Shown here one piece after another: positions 34,880 through 45,919 of a DNA stretch of 64,000 nt (position 1 is the first letter of the stretch; each line of letters begins with the position of its first letter). The position numbers and the translations under genes were made by a program. The stretch is from Artemia franciscana (lineage: Eukaryota; Arthropoda; Branchiopoda; Anostraca; Artemiidae), in assembly GCF_032884065.1 (NCBI RefSeq), contig NC_088883.1:22563637-22627636 (forward strand), given 5' to 3'. The notes beneath the pieces were generated by a model, which made no database searches, was not told the origin of the DNA, and saw nothing but the letters and a program-made list of their open reading frames with translations.

Positions 34880-36017
34880 TATGAGCTCTTAGCTCTCGTT
34901 TCTTCTTCCTTTAGCTTTTATTGTAAACATAAAATTAGTATGTTTACAGACTGTCATTACTTAACTAAGGCTTTTTCAAATAATCAAACTTTTTTTTAAT
35001 TCAGATGTCTTCAACTATCCAGGCTATAGTAGTGTTAAGATAGAAAAAATTGGGTATGGCAAGTGTTGTAAAATTGCTGTAAAAAAAATGTGGCAAGATA
35101 AGATGTTTATTAAAAAAAAAATACTATCACAAGCCCCAAAGGGCCAAACGTGGTGATTGATATTGGATACAATATGGTGCTTGTCAGGAAATATAGGGTA
35201 AAATTGATGTTTTAGAGTTGTCTTAAAAGTCTTCTATAGCTGCCCTTGTTTTTTTATGGCTTTTTAAAACATCGAAGGAAAACAATTATGCACAATTTGA
35301 TCTAGTTACAGCACACTTCCAAATACAGCTTTCCCTCCCAGTCTCTGTGTGACTCAAGCTTGTGCGTTGGGATTGATTTTGGAAGTGGCTATACCGTTTG
35401 CGCTGTGGGAGGGGAATAAAATAAAAGCTCTCTCCCTGGAAAATGATAGGAAGCGACTTAAAAATCTACTTTGTTTTATTCCTTCTACCCTTAGATCTTT
35501 TCCTGTTGTTTTTTTTTCGAACGCCTAAGGCAAAAAAATAAAATGCACAATTTGATTCGTTTGAGGTACACCCACAAATTCTGGGTTTTTCCCCAGCCTT
35601 TGTCTACCTCAGGTATACCACAGGAAGGTGTCACTTTAACTTTGAGGCAGGGTGTTCCTTTTGACAGAAGAAAGGGATTCAGACAGAAGCCCCATCCCCC
35701 CAAGTTATCACCCCACAGGCTGAGCCTATGCGTTCCTGGGGATAGGGCTGTAAGTTTTGCCTTGGGGGCATGTTAGGTTTCTATGGAATAGAATTTACGG
35801 AATTTTATGGTATAAACTTCAGATTAGGCTTATTAGATTTAATTTTTGCTCGTTTTGAGCTTGACTCAGCTATTTATTAAATTAAAAAAAACAGGTTTTT
35901 GTAACTGCAAGTAAGGAGCGACATTTAAACGATCAGAAATTATTCCATATATGAAAGGGGTTGTCCCCTTCTCAACACCTGGTTCTTTGCGCTAAAGTTT
36001 GACTCTTTCTTACTACT
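34880..36017. other. Repeat-rich sequence, no gene (copy B)
   Basis: It matches 7376-8531 of copy A throughout and carries the same chance frames near 35491-35776. Confidence 0.5.
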
Positions 36018-37231
36018 CTACTTTTTAAATCAATAGAAAACTTTAGCGTAAAGAGCGAGGCTAAACGGTTTTTTTTACAGTTTTGATCAGACGATTTTGA
36101 TAAAAGAAAAAAAAAGGTGGAGGAGAAGGAGGCCTAGTTGCCCTCCAATTTTTGATTACTTAAAAAGGCAACTAGAACTTTTTTCACGAACGTTTTTGTT
36201 AGTAATAAAATATACGTTACTTACGAATTAACTTGTGTAATGAACGGTTTGCAATATGAAGGGTTTGCCCCCTCGTCAATACCTCGCTCTTTTCACTAAA
36301 GCTTAAATTTTGTCCCAATTCTTTAATAATGACCCGTGAATCACAAAGGCCGTACAATAAATAGTTAAAATTACTAAAAATACTTTAGCATAAAGAGCAA
36401 AGTATCATGGAGGAGATGAACCTCCTTATTTACATAATAATTTCCGTACTTCTTAGGTTTTAATGCTGCTCCTTACTTTCATCTGAATTTTCTTTTGTCA
36501 TTTATTTTAATTAATGCTAGAAAATCCTGGCTCTTCATGGAAATTCTCTCCTCTTATGACAAACTCTTCCATGCAGAGATCCTCCCACGTTAACTCCCTC
36601 CCCCTCAACACAAAAAATTCCCCCTGGAAACGACTGTACACTTCCCAATAACCCTTACTATATGTAAACAATGGTCAAAGTTTGTAACTTAGACCTAATA
36701 TTTTCTGTCACTTAAAAAGGGCACTATAAATTTTAATTTCCGTTAGAATTAGCCTCCTGCGACATTGTAGGGCCACATTTTTGTAGATAGGAGCTTGAAA
36801 CTCCTGCAGTAGGGTTCTCTGATACGCTGAATTTGACGGTGTCATTTTCGTTAACATTTAATGACTTTTAAGGGATGTTCCCTGCTATTTTCTAAAATAA
36901 GACAAATTTTCTCAGGCTCATAACTTTTGATGGCTAAGATTGAACTTAATGAAACTTATATATTTAAAATCAGCATAAAAATATAATTCTTTTGAGGTTT
37001 CATTTTTAAATTTTTTTTAAATTCCTTTTTTTAGAGTTTCGGTTACCATTGAGGCATTTTGTTGTTTTCTTTCAGGTCTATTAACTGTTATCCAGTGATT
37101 TAAGTTATAGATGGTGCTTAAACGCAATCACAGGACAACAGTATAGACTATTTTGGATTCAAATACAATCACATGCAGATGCTCTATTCGCAATGCTCCA
37201 GTTTATTCAGAATGCTCCATTACTAAAGGAA
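36018..37231. other. Block present in copy B, deleted in copy A
   Basis: It holds a fold-back repeat (36259-36425) and, at about 36720-37070 in minus orientation, the dispersed repeat also seen at 22115. Inverse landmarks include TATCAGAGAACCCTACTGCA and CAAGCTCCTATCTACAAAAA. No coding frame was recognised. Copy A has an 11-bp fold-back scar here (8521-8546). Confidence 0.7.
36259..36425. repeat. Fold-back repeat, independent copy within B-only DNA
   Basis: The arms GCCCCCTCGTCAATACCTCG and ACTTTAGCATAAAGAGCAAA pair inversely with the same spacing as at 9783-9952 but with different sequence changes. This supports a dispersed family. Confidence 0.55.
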
Positions 37232-37810
37232 GATTTGGCTTAATGTTCGCTTCACAAACACCCAGTATCAGTACCTTTTTTGTTTTTTATCATGAATAAA
37301 ATTAAATTTAATGCATTGTGGAAATCTTCTCTTCTAAACTAGAGCCGTTCAATAGAAAAACTACCAATAAAGTCTTACTATCACATAGGGTGTTCCATTG
37401 TTACCGAAAGCACCGCCCAACCTTCTCCCTCGGAATGTGTACGCGTACCAGCTTACATCTTGGTCTTGTGGGATAAAGACCAACTACAGATCAAATTGGA
37501 ACCTTTAGAGTCGTCCAACGATAAAACTAAACATTCAACCCATACCTGGTTAACGAGGGAGACCTGGCCATAGCTGTAATGAAAGTAATGAAAAGCTTAA
37601 TTTAATGATGCTCCTTGTAACGAGGAGCCAAATTTCTTTAGAATATTTAAGGCTTAAAGCAATTTGTTGACAATTTTCTGTTTCAGTCTATCTTCACCCT
37701 ATTAGGTTTTTGGGAGCGCTTCATGATTTTATTGTGGGGGGCCACTACAATGAGACAATTGAAGTCTCTACAGTGTATGTATTTTAAAAAAGTAGTGGGC
37801 TTGAAACAGT
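37232..37810. other. Spacer upstream of the LINE tail (copy B)
   Basis: It is near-identical to 8549-9127. A short out-of-frame LINE trace precedes 37811; otherwise nothing was recognised. Confidence 0.5.
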
Positions 37811-38017
37811 TTGGCTCTCAAAGGTGACCTGGGTTTACCAAAATTGTGTCATAAGAGCATTATCAAGATGATCAAATTTTTATTACAGATATTACATTTG
37901 CCTGATAATCGTCTAGTGAAGGCGGCTCACAATAACTTGTTGAAATCTTCTAAAAAGGCGAGGTGGCCAAAACAGATTAAAGCCACGCTGGAAGAAGCTG
38001 GCTTCTCATGGGCATGA
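37811..38017 (+). pseudogene. LINE ORF2 tail fragment, copy B
   Basis: It is identical at protein level to the fragment at 9128-9334. It is duplicated as part of the segmental unit, not by independent retrotransposition, since both flanks match. Confidence 0.65.
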
Positions 38018-38470
38018 AATAATGACCAGGGTCCCCATTGCAAGCCTAATGATTTCCTTGGCATTTTGGATTTGGTTCTTTACCACCAGAAGATTAAAGT
38101 AGCTTATGATTTTATAACCAGATTAAAGTAATGTATTGAGAGGAGTTTTAGTTAATACTGAACCTACGGTGGAGCGTGCTAAGGTGTTGGTTGTAGGTGT
38201 TTGTAAATTTTATGCCATAGCCTAGGGCACACTTGGATTCTTGTGATGAAAATGGTCCGGGAGGATGGTCTGCTTGCGCCCTTTGTTTGGAATATGGGAG
38301 AGACGTAGAGTATTTTATGAGTAATTATACAAGTTTGGAGAATTTACGGAATTGCTTTTTTTTTTGGGGGGGGGGGGATAGGGTGCATCATGGCTCCCAT
38401 TTATCTTGATGACCTTTTTTAAGGAGCTAATTATTATGGTGGAAAGTTTTGTAAAGAATGATTTAGAGGG

Positions 38471-38640
38471 GGCTACCCCTCCTCAATACCCTGCTCTTTA
38501 CGCCGAAGTTTGATTTTTTGCTCCAATTACTTAAGAATGACTCCTGAAACACAAGATCTGTTTAATTAGAACAATTAACTTTTTAAAAATTCAAAAACTT
38601 TAGCATAAATAGCGAGGGAGTGAGGTGGGGCGACCCCTCG
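38471..38640. repeat. Fold-back repeat, copy B
   Basis: It is the segmental-duplicate counterpart of 9783-9952, with both arms preserved. Confidence 0.65.
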
Positions 38641-39093
38641 TAAACGTAGCAATTTCTGTTCGTTTTAAGTTGTAATGTTACTCCTTGATTTCAGTTGAAA
38701 GGAAAAACTGTTTTTCATTTTATTGTTTTTAAGTCCGCATGCCTCAATGACGATTTGAAGACATTTATATCGCAAGGCCATTGGTGAAATTTTAGGCGCT
38801 TGATAAAATAAATTCTTAAGATTTGAGTCATATGTGTAACTGCTGAGAATATCTTGTTTTCATAAGAAAGTATTAAGCAGAACCAGCCTTTGGGGGTGAC
38901 AAGTGGTATAACCCCACTAGGCCTGCTCATAATACCCCATTGACGCCACTGCTCCAAAAACCCCACTGGGGACCCGCGCTAATAAACTTGTTACGAATTA
39001 TAATCACAAATTGATTTTGTGACTTCACGAGGGGCCTCACAGAAAAACAGTATAATCTAAGGCTGGAGTATCCAAATATGCCATCCCTTTTTA

Positions 39094-40922
39094 TGGCACT
39101 TGGTATTAACCAAGTGACATATAGCGATGTCCCGGTTTTGTTACTTTAGGCACTTCCAGGTAAGCTAGGACGATGAAATTTGGCAGGCGTATCAGGGACC
39201 GGACCAGATTAAATTATAAATAGTCGTTCTACCGATTTGACCATCTGGGGGGGGGGGATCCGGCTAATTCGGAAAAATAGAAAAAAATTAAGTATTTTTA
39301 ACTTAACGAACAGGTTATGGGATCTTAATGAAATTTGATATTTGGAAGGATATCGTGTCTCAGAGCTCTTATTTTAAATCCTGACCAGATCCACTTAATG
39401 AAATTTGATATTTGGAAGGATATCGTGTCTCAGAGCTCTTATTTTAAATCCTGACCAGATCCAGTGACATTGGAGGGGGGCCTAAAATCTTGGAAAACCC
39501 ATAGAGTGGAGGCATTGGGATGAAACTTGATGGGGAAGTTCGGAAGGATATCGTGTCTCAGACCTCTTATATTAAATCCCAACCGGATTTGGATAAGTTT
39601 GGGGGAGGGGCGGAACCTAAAATCTCATGAAAATAATAAGCACAAATAATAAGCACGGTGGGAAAAATAAGCACAAGTCTTAGATATGGGATTCACATAA
39701 CTGGAACGGATCTGATCTTTTTAGGGGAGTTGGAGGGGGGACAGGATTTATTCTAAAAAATTAGAAAAAATGAGGTATTTTAAACTTACGAAAGAGGGAT
39801 CGTATTTTAATGAAAATTCATATTTAGAAGGACCTCGAAACTCAAATCTCTTATTTTAGATCCCGATCGGATCCAGTGTCATTAGGGGGAGGGGGTCTTG
39901 GAAAACGCTAAAAGTGGAGAGATCAGGATTAAACTTGGTGGAAAGAATAAGCACAAGTCCAAGATTGGTGACTGACATAGCCCGACCGAATCCGCTCTCT
40001 TTGGTGGAGTTGGGGGGGGGGGGAGTAATACGGAAAAATTAGAAAAAATGAGGTATATGTAACTTTCGAACGGGTGATTAGATCTTAATGAAGTTTGATA
40101 TCTAAAAGGATTTTGTGCTTTAGAACTCTTGTTTCAAATCCCGACCAGATCTGGTGACATTGAAGGGAGTTGGAGGGGAAGCCGGAACTCATGGAAAACG
40201 TGAAAATTGAGGTATCTTACGAATGGGTGATCGGATCTTAGTGAAACTTAATATATAGAAGAATATTATGTGTCAGATGCTCCATTTTCAATTCGAATCG
40301 GATCCGGGGACATAGAGGGTTGGAGGGGGAAAACAGAAATCTTGGAAAACGTTTAGAGTGGAGAGATGTGGACGAAACTTGATGGGAAGAATAAACACAA
40401 GTTATAGATACGAGAACGACATAATTGGTATGGATCCGTTGTCTTTGGGGGAGCTGTGGGTTGTTAATTTGGAAAAATTGAGGTATTTTTAACTTAAGAA
40501 CAGGTGACTTAATGAAATTTGATATTTAGAAGGAACTCATTTCTCAGAGCTCTTATTTCAAATCCAAACCAGATCTATTGACACTGGTGCTTCTGGACGT
40601 CCTTGGACGATGAAAGTTGGTAAGCGTGTAAGGGATCTGTACAAATTGACTTGAAAGAGTCTTTTTCCCTGATTCACCATCTGGGGGGCTGAAGGGAGAA
40701 GAAAAGTTAGAAAATTGAGGTATTTTTAACTTACGAGTAGGTGATCGGATCTGCATTAATTTTGATATTTAGAAGGACCTCGTGACTCAGAGTTCTTATT
40801 TCAAATCCCGACCGGGATTAAGCCTCTGATTTTCCTTTTAAAGCAATCTATTGATTCTTAGAATTTTGCTAGAGCTCATACCATATGAGCTCTTAGCCCT
40901 TCCAACCTTGTCATAAGTGCCA
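39094..40922 (+). mobile_element. TA-flanked G-rich tandem-unit element, second in copy B
   Basis: It is the counterpart of 10406-11841, with the left end preceded by TA. It is longer than in A because of a 70-bp tandem duplication (39324-39393 and 39394-39463) and about 310 bp near the right end that A has lost. Confidence 0.65.
39324..39463 (+). repeat. Recent 70-bp tandem duplication
   Basis: Two copies starting CTTAATGAAATTTGATATTT and ending CCAGATCCA are identical by eye. Copy A has one. It must postdate the A/B split. Confidence 0.9.
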
Positions 40923-41324
40923 TCTAAGCTCTTGTTCAATTATGGAACAAGCGTCAATTATGAACGCCTTTGTTATATTGCCCCCTTCCTCTCCCAAGAT
41001 TTTGCTTATTGATGCCCATGTCATATTGAGCCCCTCCCCTTAAGATTTTTTTCTAATATCTTCCCTTGACGGAGAAAACTAAGTGCAGCTTGGACGTGGC
41101 TCATTTGTTCACTTTTCCTTTTATCTAGCTCGTTTTGCACTTCACTATTTTTAATCGGTATTTTTTTTTCATTTAATAATCATATTCCTATTTATCATAT
41201 TTATTCCTATATATTCCTATTTCAATTAACTCGTTACGGCCCAAGGCAGGTCAAAGTAGGCCTTTGAGAAAGATTATGGCAGGAAAGAGAGGAGAACTTT
41301 GAGCTAGGACTTCGCTACCCAGAA

Positions 41325-41358
<34 letters not shown>

Positions 41359-41698
41359 TAGTGTAACATTTCAGTGCGAAAGTATGCCTCCAGGCATGTG
41401 TACTGGTTTGTCATATCTATCTATGTAATTGTTGCAAATAAAAAATTAGCTATCTAGTTAAGTGCTAGAGTTATAGATATTCAGACTTATTTAAACTTAC
41501 ATCATTAAAAAAAAATTTCGTATTGAATGAAGCTGAATTTTTTTTTCGAAGTTCAAGAAAGGGCAGTCCCTAAAAATACTCTAGTATACCTGCTAGAAAA
41601 ATAATAATAATAATTCGCTCAAAATTAGTCTCATTGTATAATTTCACATCTTTAGAGGTTTTCTACTGTGCTAACTTCCTTGATTGAAATATTCGCAG

Positions 41699-41784
41699 AC
41701 ATAGGATGTAAATTATTTTACAAACGGAGAGAAATTAAAAAGAAGTTTAAGAAAAACTTCTGGAAGAAGTTATCGGTCCTAGAA
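41699..41784 (+). CDS. Possible small exon, phase does not fit the peroxidase
   Basis: An acceptor-like ATTCGCAG and a consensus donor (GAA|GTAAGT) bound an 86-nt stretch. Only one frame is open, encoding a lysine-rich peptide with YKRREIKKKFKKNFWKK. It ends in phase 0, whereas the peroxidase exon at 42075 needs one incoming base, so it does not join in frame. It may belong to another transcript, be a 5' untranslated exon or be chance. Confidence 0.25.
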
Positions 41785-42074
41785 GTAAGTTGTTGTTTTT
41801 CGGGGTTTGAAGCGTTCTAACACCAGGTCATATGCATCCGTATCACTCAATTATACTAAGCCTTATGTAATCACTAACTTACTTGGGTGTCAATTTGGTC
41901 AATATTCACTGAACTAGATCATATATTACTTATCTTGCTATTGGTAGGGGGTTATTTACCTGCAGTAAGTAGAAGTATTAACGTTTGACGTTTCCTCTTC
42001 TTTTTCTTCCAGTTTTAATGGTTCCGTTTTAAAGTTTGCTTGTTATATTTCTTTGTCAATAATCCTTTTTTTAG

Positions 42075-42326
42075 GTGACGCTAGTCGTCAACGTGGATTT
42101 ACAGATTCTCATTATAAAGCTTTAAATCGAATGCAAGATATAATTGGCTTTGAATATAGATTTCAAGTTTTGGCTTTTCCTTGTAATCAGTTTGGTGAGC
42201 AGGAGCCAGGTACCAACTATGACATCAAGAATTTTGTGTACGGAAATTATCGTGTTGAGTCTCCTGTGTTTTCGAAGATAGATGTCATTGGTGATAAATC
42301 GCATCTGGCGTTTAGAAACCTTGTTG
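42075..42326 (+). CDS. Glutathione peroxidase (GPX7/8-like), catalytic-domain exon
   Basis: The exon lies between a TTTTTTTAG acceptor and a GTTG|GTAAGT donor. GT completes an incoming codon, then 83 codons follow. FTDSHYKALNRM, the FQVLAFPCNQFGEQEPG signature and FSKIDVIGDKSHLAFRNLV are the order of the thioredoxin-fold peroxidase family, which reduces hydroperoxides. Cys in FPCNQ (42182-42184), the resolving-cysteine position of GPX7/8, and the tetrad Gln (NQ) are present. The family's peroxidatic site (NVASxCG before FTD) reads DASRQRGFTD here, without Cys or a UGA selenocysteine codon, unless a missed upstream exon supplies it. The outgoing G plus CC of exon 44028 makes an Ala codon, so the phases match. 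No signal-peptide exon was found. Confidence 0.85.
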
Positions 42327-44027
42327 GTAAGTAATTAGAATAAGAAAAGTGAACTGTTCATTGTAAATTGATAGCATATCCATAAAATTAATGTTTTTGC
42401 CTGTTTGACATACTCTCTCTCTTACCTATGCCTGATTGAGAATGCAACAAAGTGCAGCAACTAGCTTTTCAAAAATATAAGATAAAATTTCTGCAATTCT
42501 CATCTCCAAATCATAGCACAAAGAACTGATCTGAATGAACTAGCATCTGAATGGTGGCTAACCTTAATACTTGAGCATGGAACATGAGAAATACAATATT
42601 TTTCTGATAAGGCTGCCTTTTGGAAGACGGTAATTCATGGGGCTATAGGGACGAAACATTGTTTTTTTTGTATTCATTGATTTTGTGACATGCATAATAT
42701 ATGCATGAATTAATTTTATGAATAAAAAGTAGACAGAAACTAAGTTGTTAAAAAGAAAAGTATTGCAACAAAATGTGAAGACTGACATTCAAACTTAAAA
42801 CAAGCATAAGTTAATTTGTATAAGAAGTCAAACTTAAAATGAACTGAAATTTCTACGAATGAAGAACTGAAACCAAAACATTTACACCAAACGAGGAGCT
42901 GTTTTGAATAGCTTCATTTTTTAATTGTAAGTTGTGTAAAGAAATCCAACGTTGTTGAAAATATATTACAATAATGTAATAAAATTAGCAAATTACTTTT
43001 TATAGTCTACCATTGTACCAATTTTGATTTGTTTTCATCTCTTTTTTCCTATTAAATCTATTCCTTCCACTTTTATAGAAGATATATTAGCTAAGTAAAG
43101 CTTTCAGTTTGACAAATTTCGGTAAAGCGCTAATGACAGTCTAGACCTTGGGGTGGGAAGGGTACCAACAGCGCACCCATTTATGGTAATTTGTGTTTGT
43201 TGTTGGACTTTAATTATGACTTAGTTTCTGTTCGCTCTAAGTTTCACTTCTGCCCGTTTCATAAAGTTAAAAAAATTTTCATCCGTAGAAACACCAACTT
43301 GTTCAAGAGCTTATAGGAAAAAGATTTAGTTTTTTGTACTAACTCTAAATATGTATTTGATTCAAATATCGGATTAAGATTGGAGTTAGATGTGAAAATA
43401 ATTTACTTGTTTCCTCTAAAGCGCAAATGACACTCTAGAGCCAGACTTTGGGGTGGAGATGCTACCAACAGCGCACCCATTTATGGTAATTTCTGTTTGT
43501 TTTGAGTTGGACTTTATTTATGGCTTAGTTTCTGTTCGTTCTGAGATTCAGGGCTGTCATTTCCGTTCGGTTCCAAATATGTGTTTGATTCAAATATCGG
43601 ATTAAGATTGGAGTCAGATTTTAGAAATCAATCCCGTTACCCAGGTAACGTTAAGATATAAATGAAAAAAGAAGGTCAATAATGCTTGGGTATGTTTTAT
43701 AAATGAAGAATGATATGCAACCAAAAGTTCTGCTTTTTGTTAATCCAGCTGGAGCAAAACACAAAGCAAGACGCCCTTGAAGGCCTCTAGTAGGAAGAGA
43801 TAATAGGTCAAGATTTCGCGAGAATACCATGGGAGTGTACTAAGATCGAAACTCTGAATGGAGTTGGTTATTGCAGCGATATGTTCATATGCATTTGCCT
43901 TTGGCGATTTTTGCCGTTCTGAGTTGTTAGTAGTTGTAGTAGAATATAAATAATCTTTTTCTTACGACTACATTCATTAGAAATGGTAAATGATCATTTC
44001 TAATATTAACTTCCGTTTTTATTCTAG
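42327..44027 (+). other. Peroxidase intron (copy B)
   Basis: It is bounded by GTAAGT and TATTCTAG with matching phase. It contains the direct duplication at 43124-43621. The first 360 bp are absent from copy A. Confidence 0.85.
43124..43621 (+). repeat. Intronic direct duplication, copy B
   Basis: It is the counterpart of 12406-12903, with the same two-unit structure. Confidence 0.75.
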
Positions 44028-44317
44028 CCCAATCATCTATACATCCAGAATGGAATTTATACAAATATTTGGATAATCCTGAAGGGAGGGTGATCAAAGC
44101 TTGGAGCACTAAAGTAACAATTGATGAGATATTCAGCGACGTTAAACGTGCTGTAGAAGAAGCAGGAAAAGACAATACTACGAAATTTCAAATCAAAGAA
44201 GAAGTTTTTAGTGAAGAAAGAAATAGAAGTAGTGACGAAGTTCTATTGAATGCTCAAGAAGATTCAAAAATTCCTAAGCCTATGATTGTCAGTGAAAGCG
44301 TAAAGGATGAATTATAA
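44028..44317 (+). CDS. Glutathione peroxidase (GPX7/8-like), last exon with KDEL
   Basis: A pyrimidine-rich TTTTATTCTAG acceptor leads into CC completing the Ala codon from 42326, then QSSIHPEWNLYKYL continues the domain as in GPX7 (WNFWKYLV). Trp (44051-44053) and Asn (44054-44056) are tetrad residues. After KRAVEEAGKDN the family normally ends within a few residues. Here a roughly 45-residue charged tail follows and ends in KDEL at the stop (44315-44317), predicting retention in the ER lumen, where GPX7/8 act in oxidative protein folding with PDI. Differences from copy A include Val to Asp in the NPEG loop and Asn to Ser near the end. The intron from 42327 to 44027 is 1.7 kb. Confidence 0.87.
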
Positions 44318-44710
44318 TTTCATAGGATAGTTCTTTCATAATTCCTGGGCTGTAGTTCTGTCGTGTCTTCAGTATCAAACTTTCCTTGAAGTATTTTTAT
44401 TTCTATTGTTTTCAAAAGCAACTTAACTTTTTCAGTGTTAGTAAAAATTGATATTCGGTGACGCTACCTGTAAATATAAAGTTTGTGCCTTTAAAACGGA
44501 TTACTTTATGGAGTTTTCTGCTATATATTGAAATTTTAGTCTTCCGCTTAAGAAAATTAATAAAAAATTCGTAAGATTTTACGAATGGCTTTTCATGGTG
44601 CTTAAAATTTAATTTATAGTTGGGTAAAGAGGTAATGAGTCAAAGAAGTTTGGTACCTTTTGTTTTATTCTTCGTGAGTTGACGAAAACAAAGCAAAGAT
44701 AAATTTAGGC

Positions 44711-44769
<59 letters not shown>

Positions 44770-45919
44770 ATTATGTTTGATTCAATATTGCATGAAATGC
44801 CTATGGTTTTAGATCTGTTATTAGCTCTAATTTTTGATGTCTTCTATTTAAGATAAAACCTACCTTAAAGGTGATGGTCTATGATGTTATATTTCTGGTT
44901 CCGTTATTATTATATTTTTTTTACCTTGTATTTAGAATTTTGTAATAAAATGGTGTTAGATACAGTTACAACTAATATATAGATAGATAAATTTTTTTGA
45001 TCTGAAGATTCGTAGAAAAAATCGACATCTTGAAAACGGAATTGACTGGAAGACAAAATAAAATAGAGAACAAATGCTCAAAGAAAATATCATAAACAGT
45101 ATCAGGGATTATGCCTTAAGTATCCACTGTTTGAATTTTTCATTTAACAAGTGCTTTATTAACAATTTCTCCTATCACATTCGCGGGAGTTTCCAAAAAA
45201 ATCATAAGTCATGTTTACCTCTAAATCAATCTAAATGGTGCTAAATGCTAAATGGTGCTAAGATCAATCAGACTAATTGGCACATTCACATGTATTTTTT
45301 AATAGCATTGTAGAAAAGGTTTGATAATAAGACATTAGAATTTTTTTTTCCAAGCAATATCAGGACCTCAAGTTTTTGAGAGTTTTTCCTCCATTCAAAT
45401 CTAATGATTCCAACATGATGTATTATAAGCTGAAAATTGGAGCTATTATACTTAATGCTGATATTTAATTTGGGGTATCTACCATTCTTCTCTTTGAAGA
45501 AATTGCATTCTAACTTCTAAAAACTTCTAATCCCTAATTGCATTCTAACTTCTAATCCCGTTGATCATCGACCAAGATTCTAAAAGACTGAACATTTTTA
45601 GCCATCAACTGAAATTTCATGTTTTTCATGTAGATATTATGTAGATATTAGATATTCATGTAGATATTACTTAAACCCTAATAGGGACCCTAAGAATGTG
45701 TGCAAGAAGGTGAGAGAAAAAAAAAAGTGAAATCGACAACGCGCTCAGAGTCTTTCTTATTCATGTTGAAATATTTTATTGAAGAAGAGATTAGATCTTA
45801 TTCTATCTTTTTTATTTTCTTAAAATATATGAAAATTAGTTTTTCTTTTTAGCGCAATCAGAGGCGATGCTATGGCATTGCTTATAGCAAAGGCCATATG
45901 GCTCTAATGTTTCATCATT
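44318..45919. other. Peroxidase 3' flank and AT-rich spacer (copy B)
   Basis: It matches 13599-15179 apart from the poly-T length and small changes near 45040. No gene was seen. Confidence 0.55.
44714..44768. repeat. Poly-T tract, T55
   Basis: It is T28 at the matching site in copy A (13995-14022). Confidence 0.95.

Larger units (their letters stand above)
41050..42686. other. Segment lost from copy A, containing the catalytic peroxidase exon
   Basis: In copy A the bases matching 41049 and 42687 are adjacent (11969/11970), with essentially no microhomology. The segment also holds a poly-T run at about 41330-41357 and a possible further exon at 41699-41784. Confidence 0.88.

Noticed and set aside
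42075-42326. Selenocysteine-containing peroxidase
   Set aside because: No in-frame TGA occurs at the expected catalytic position. GPX7/8-type enzymes use Cys, and here even that is not visible.
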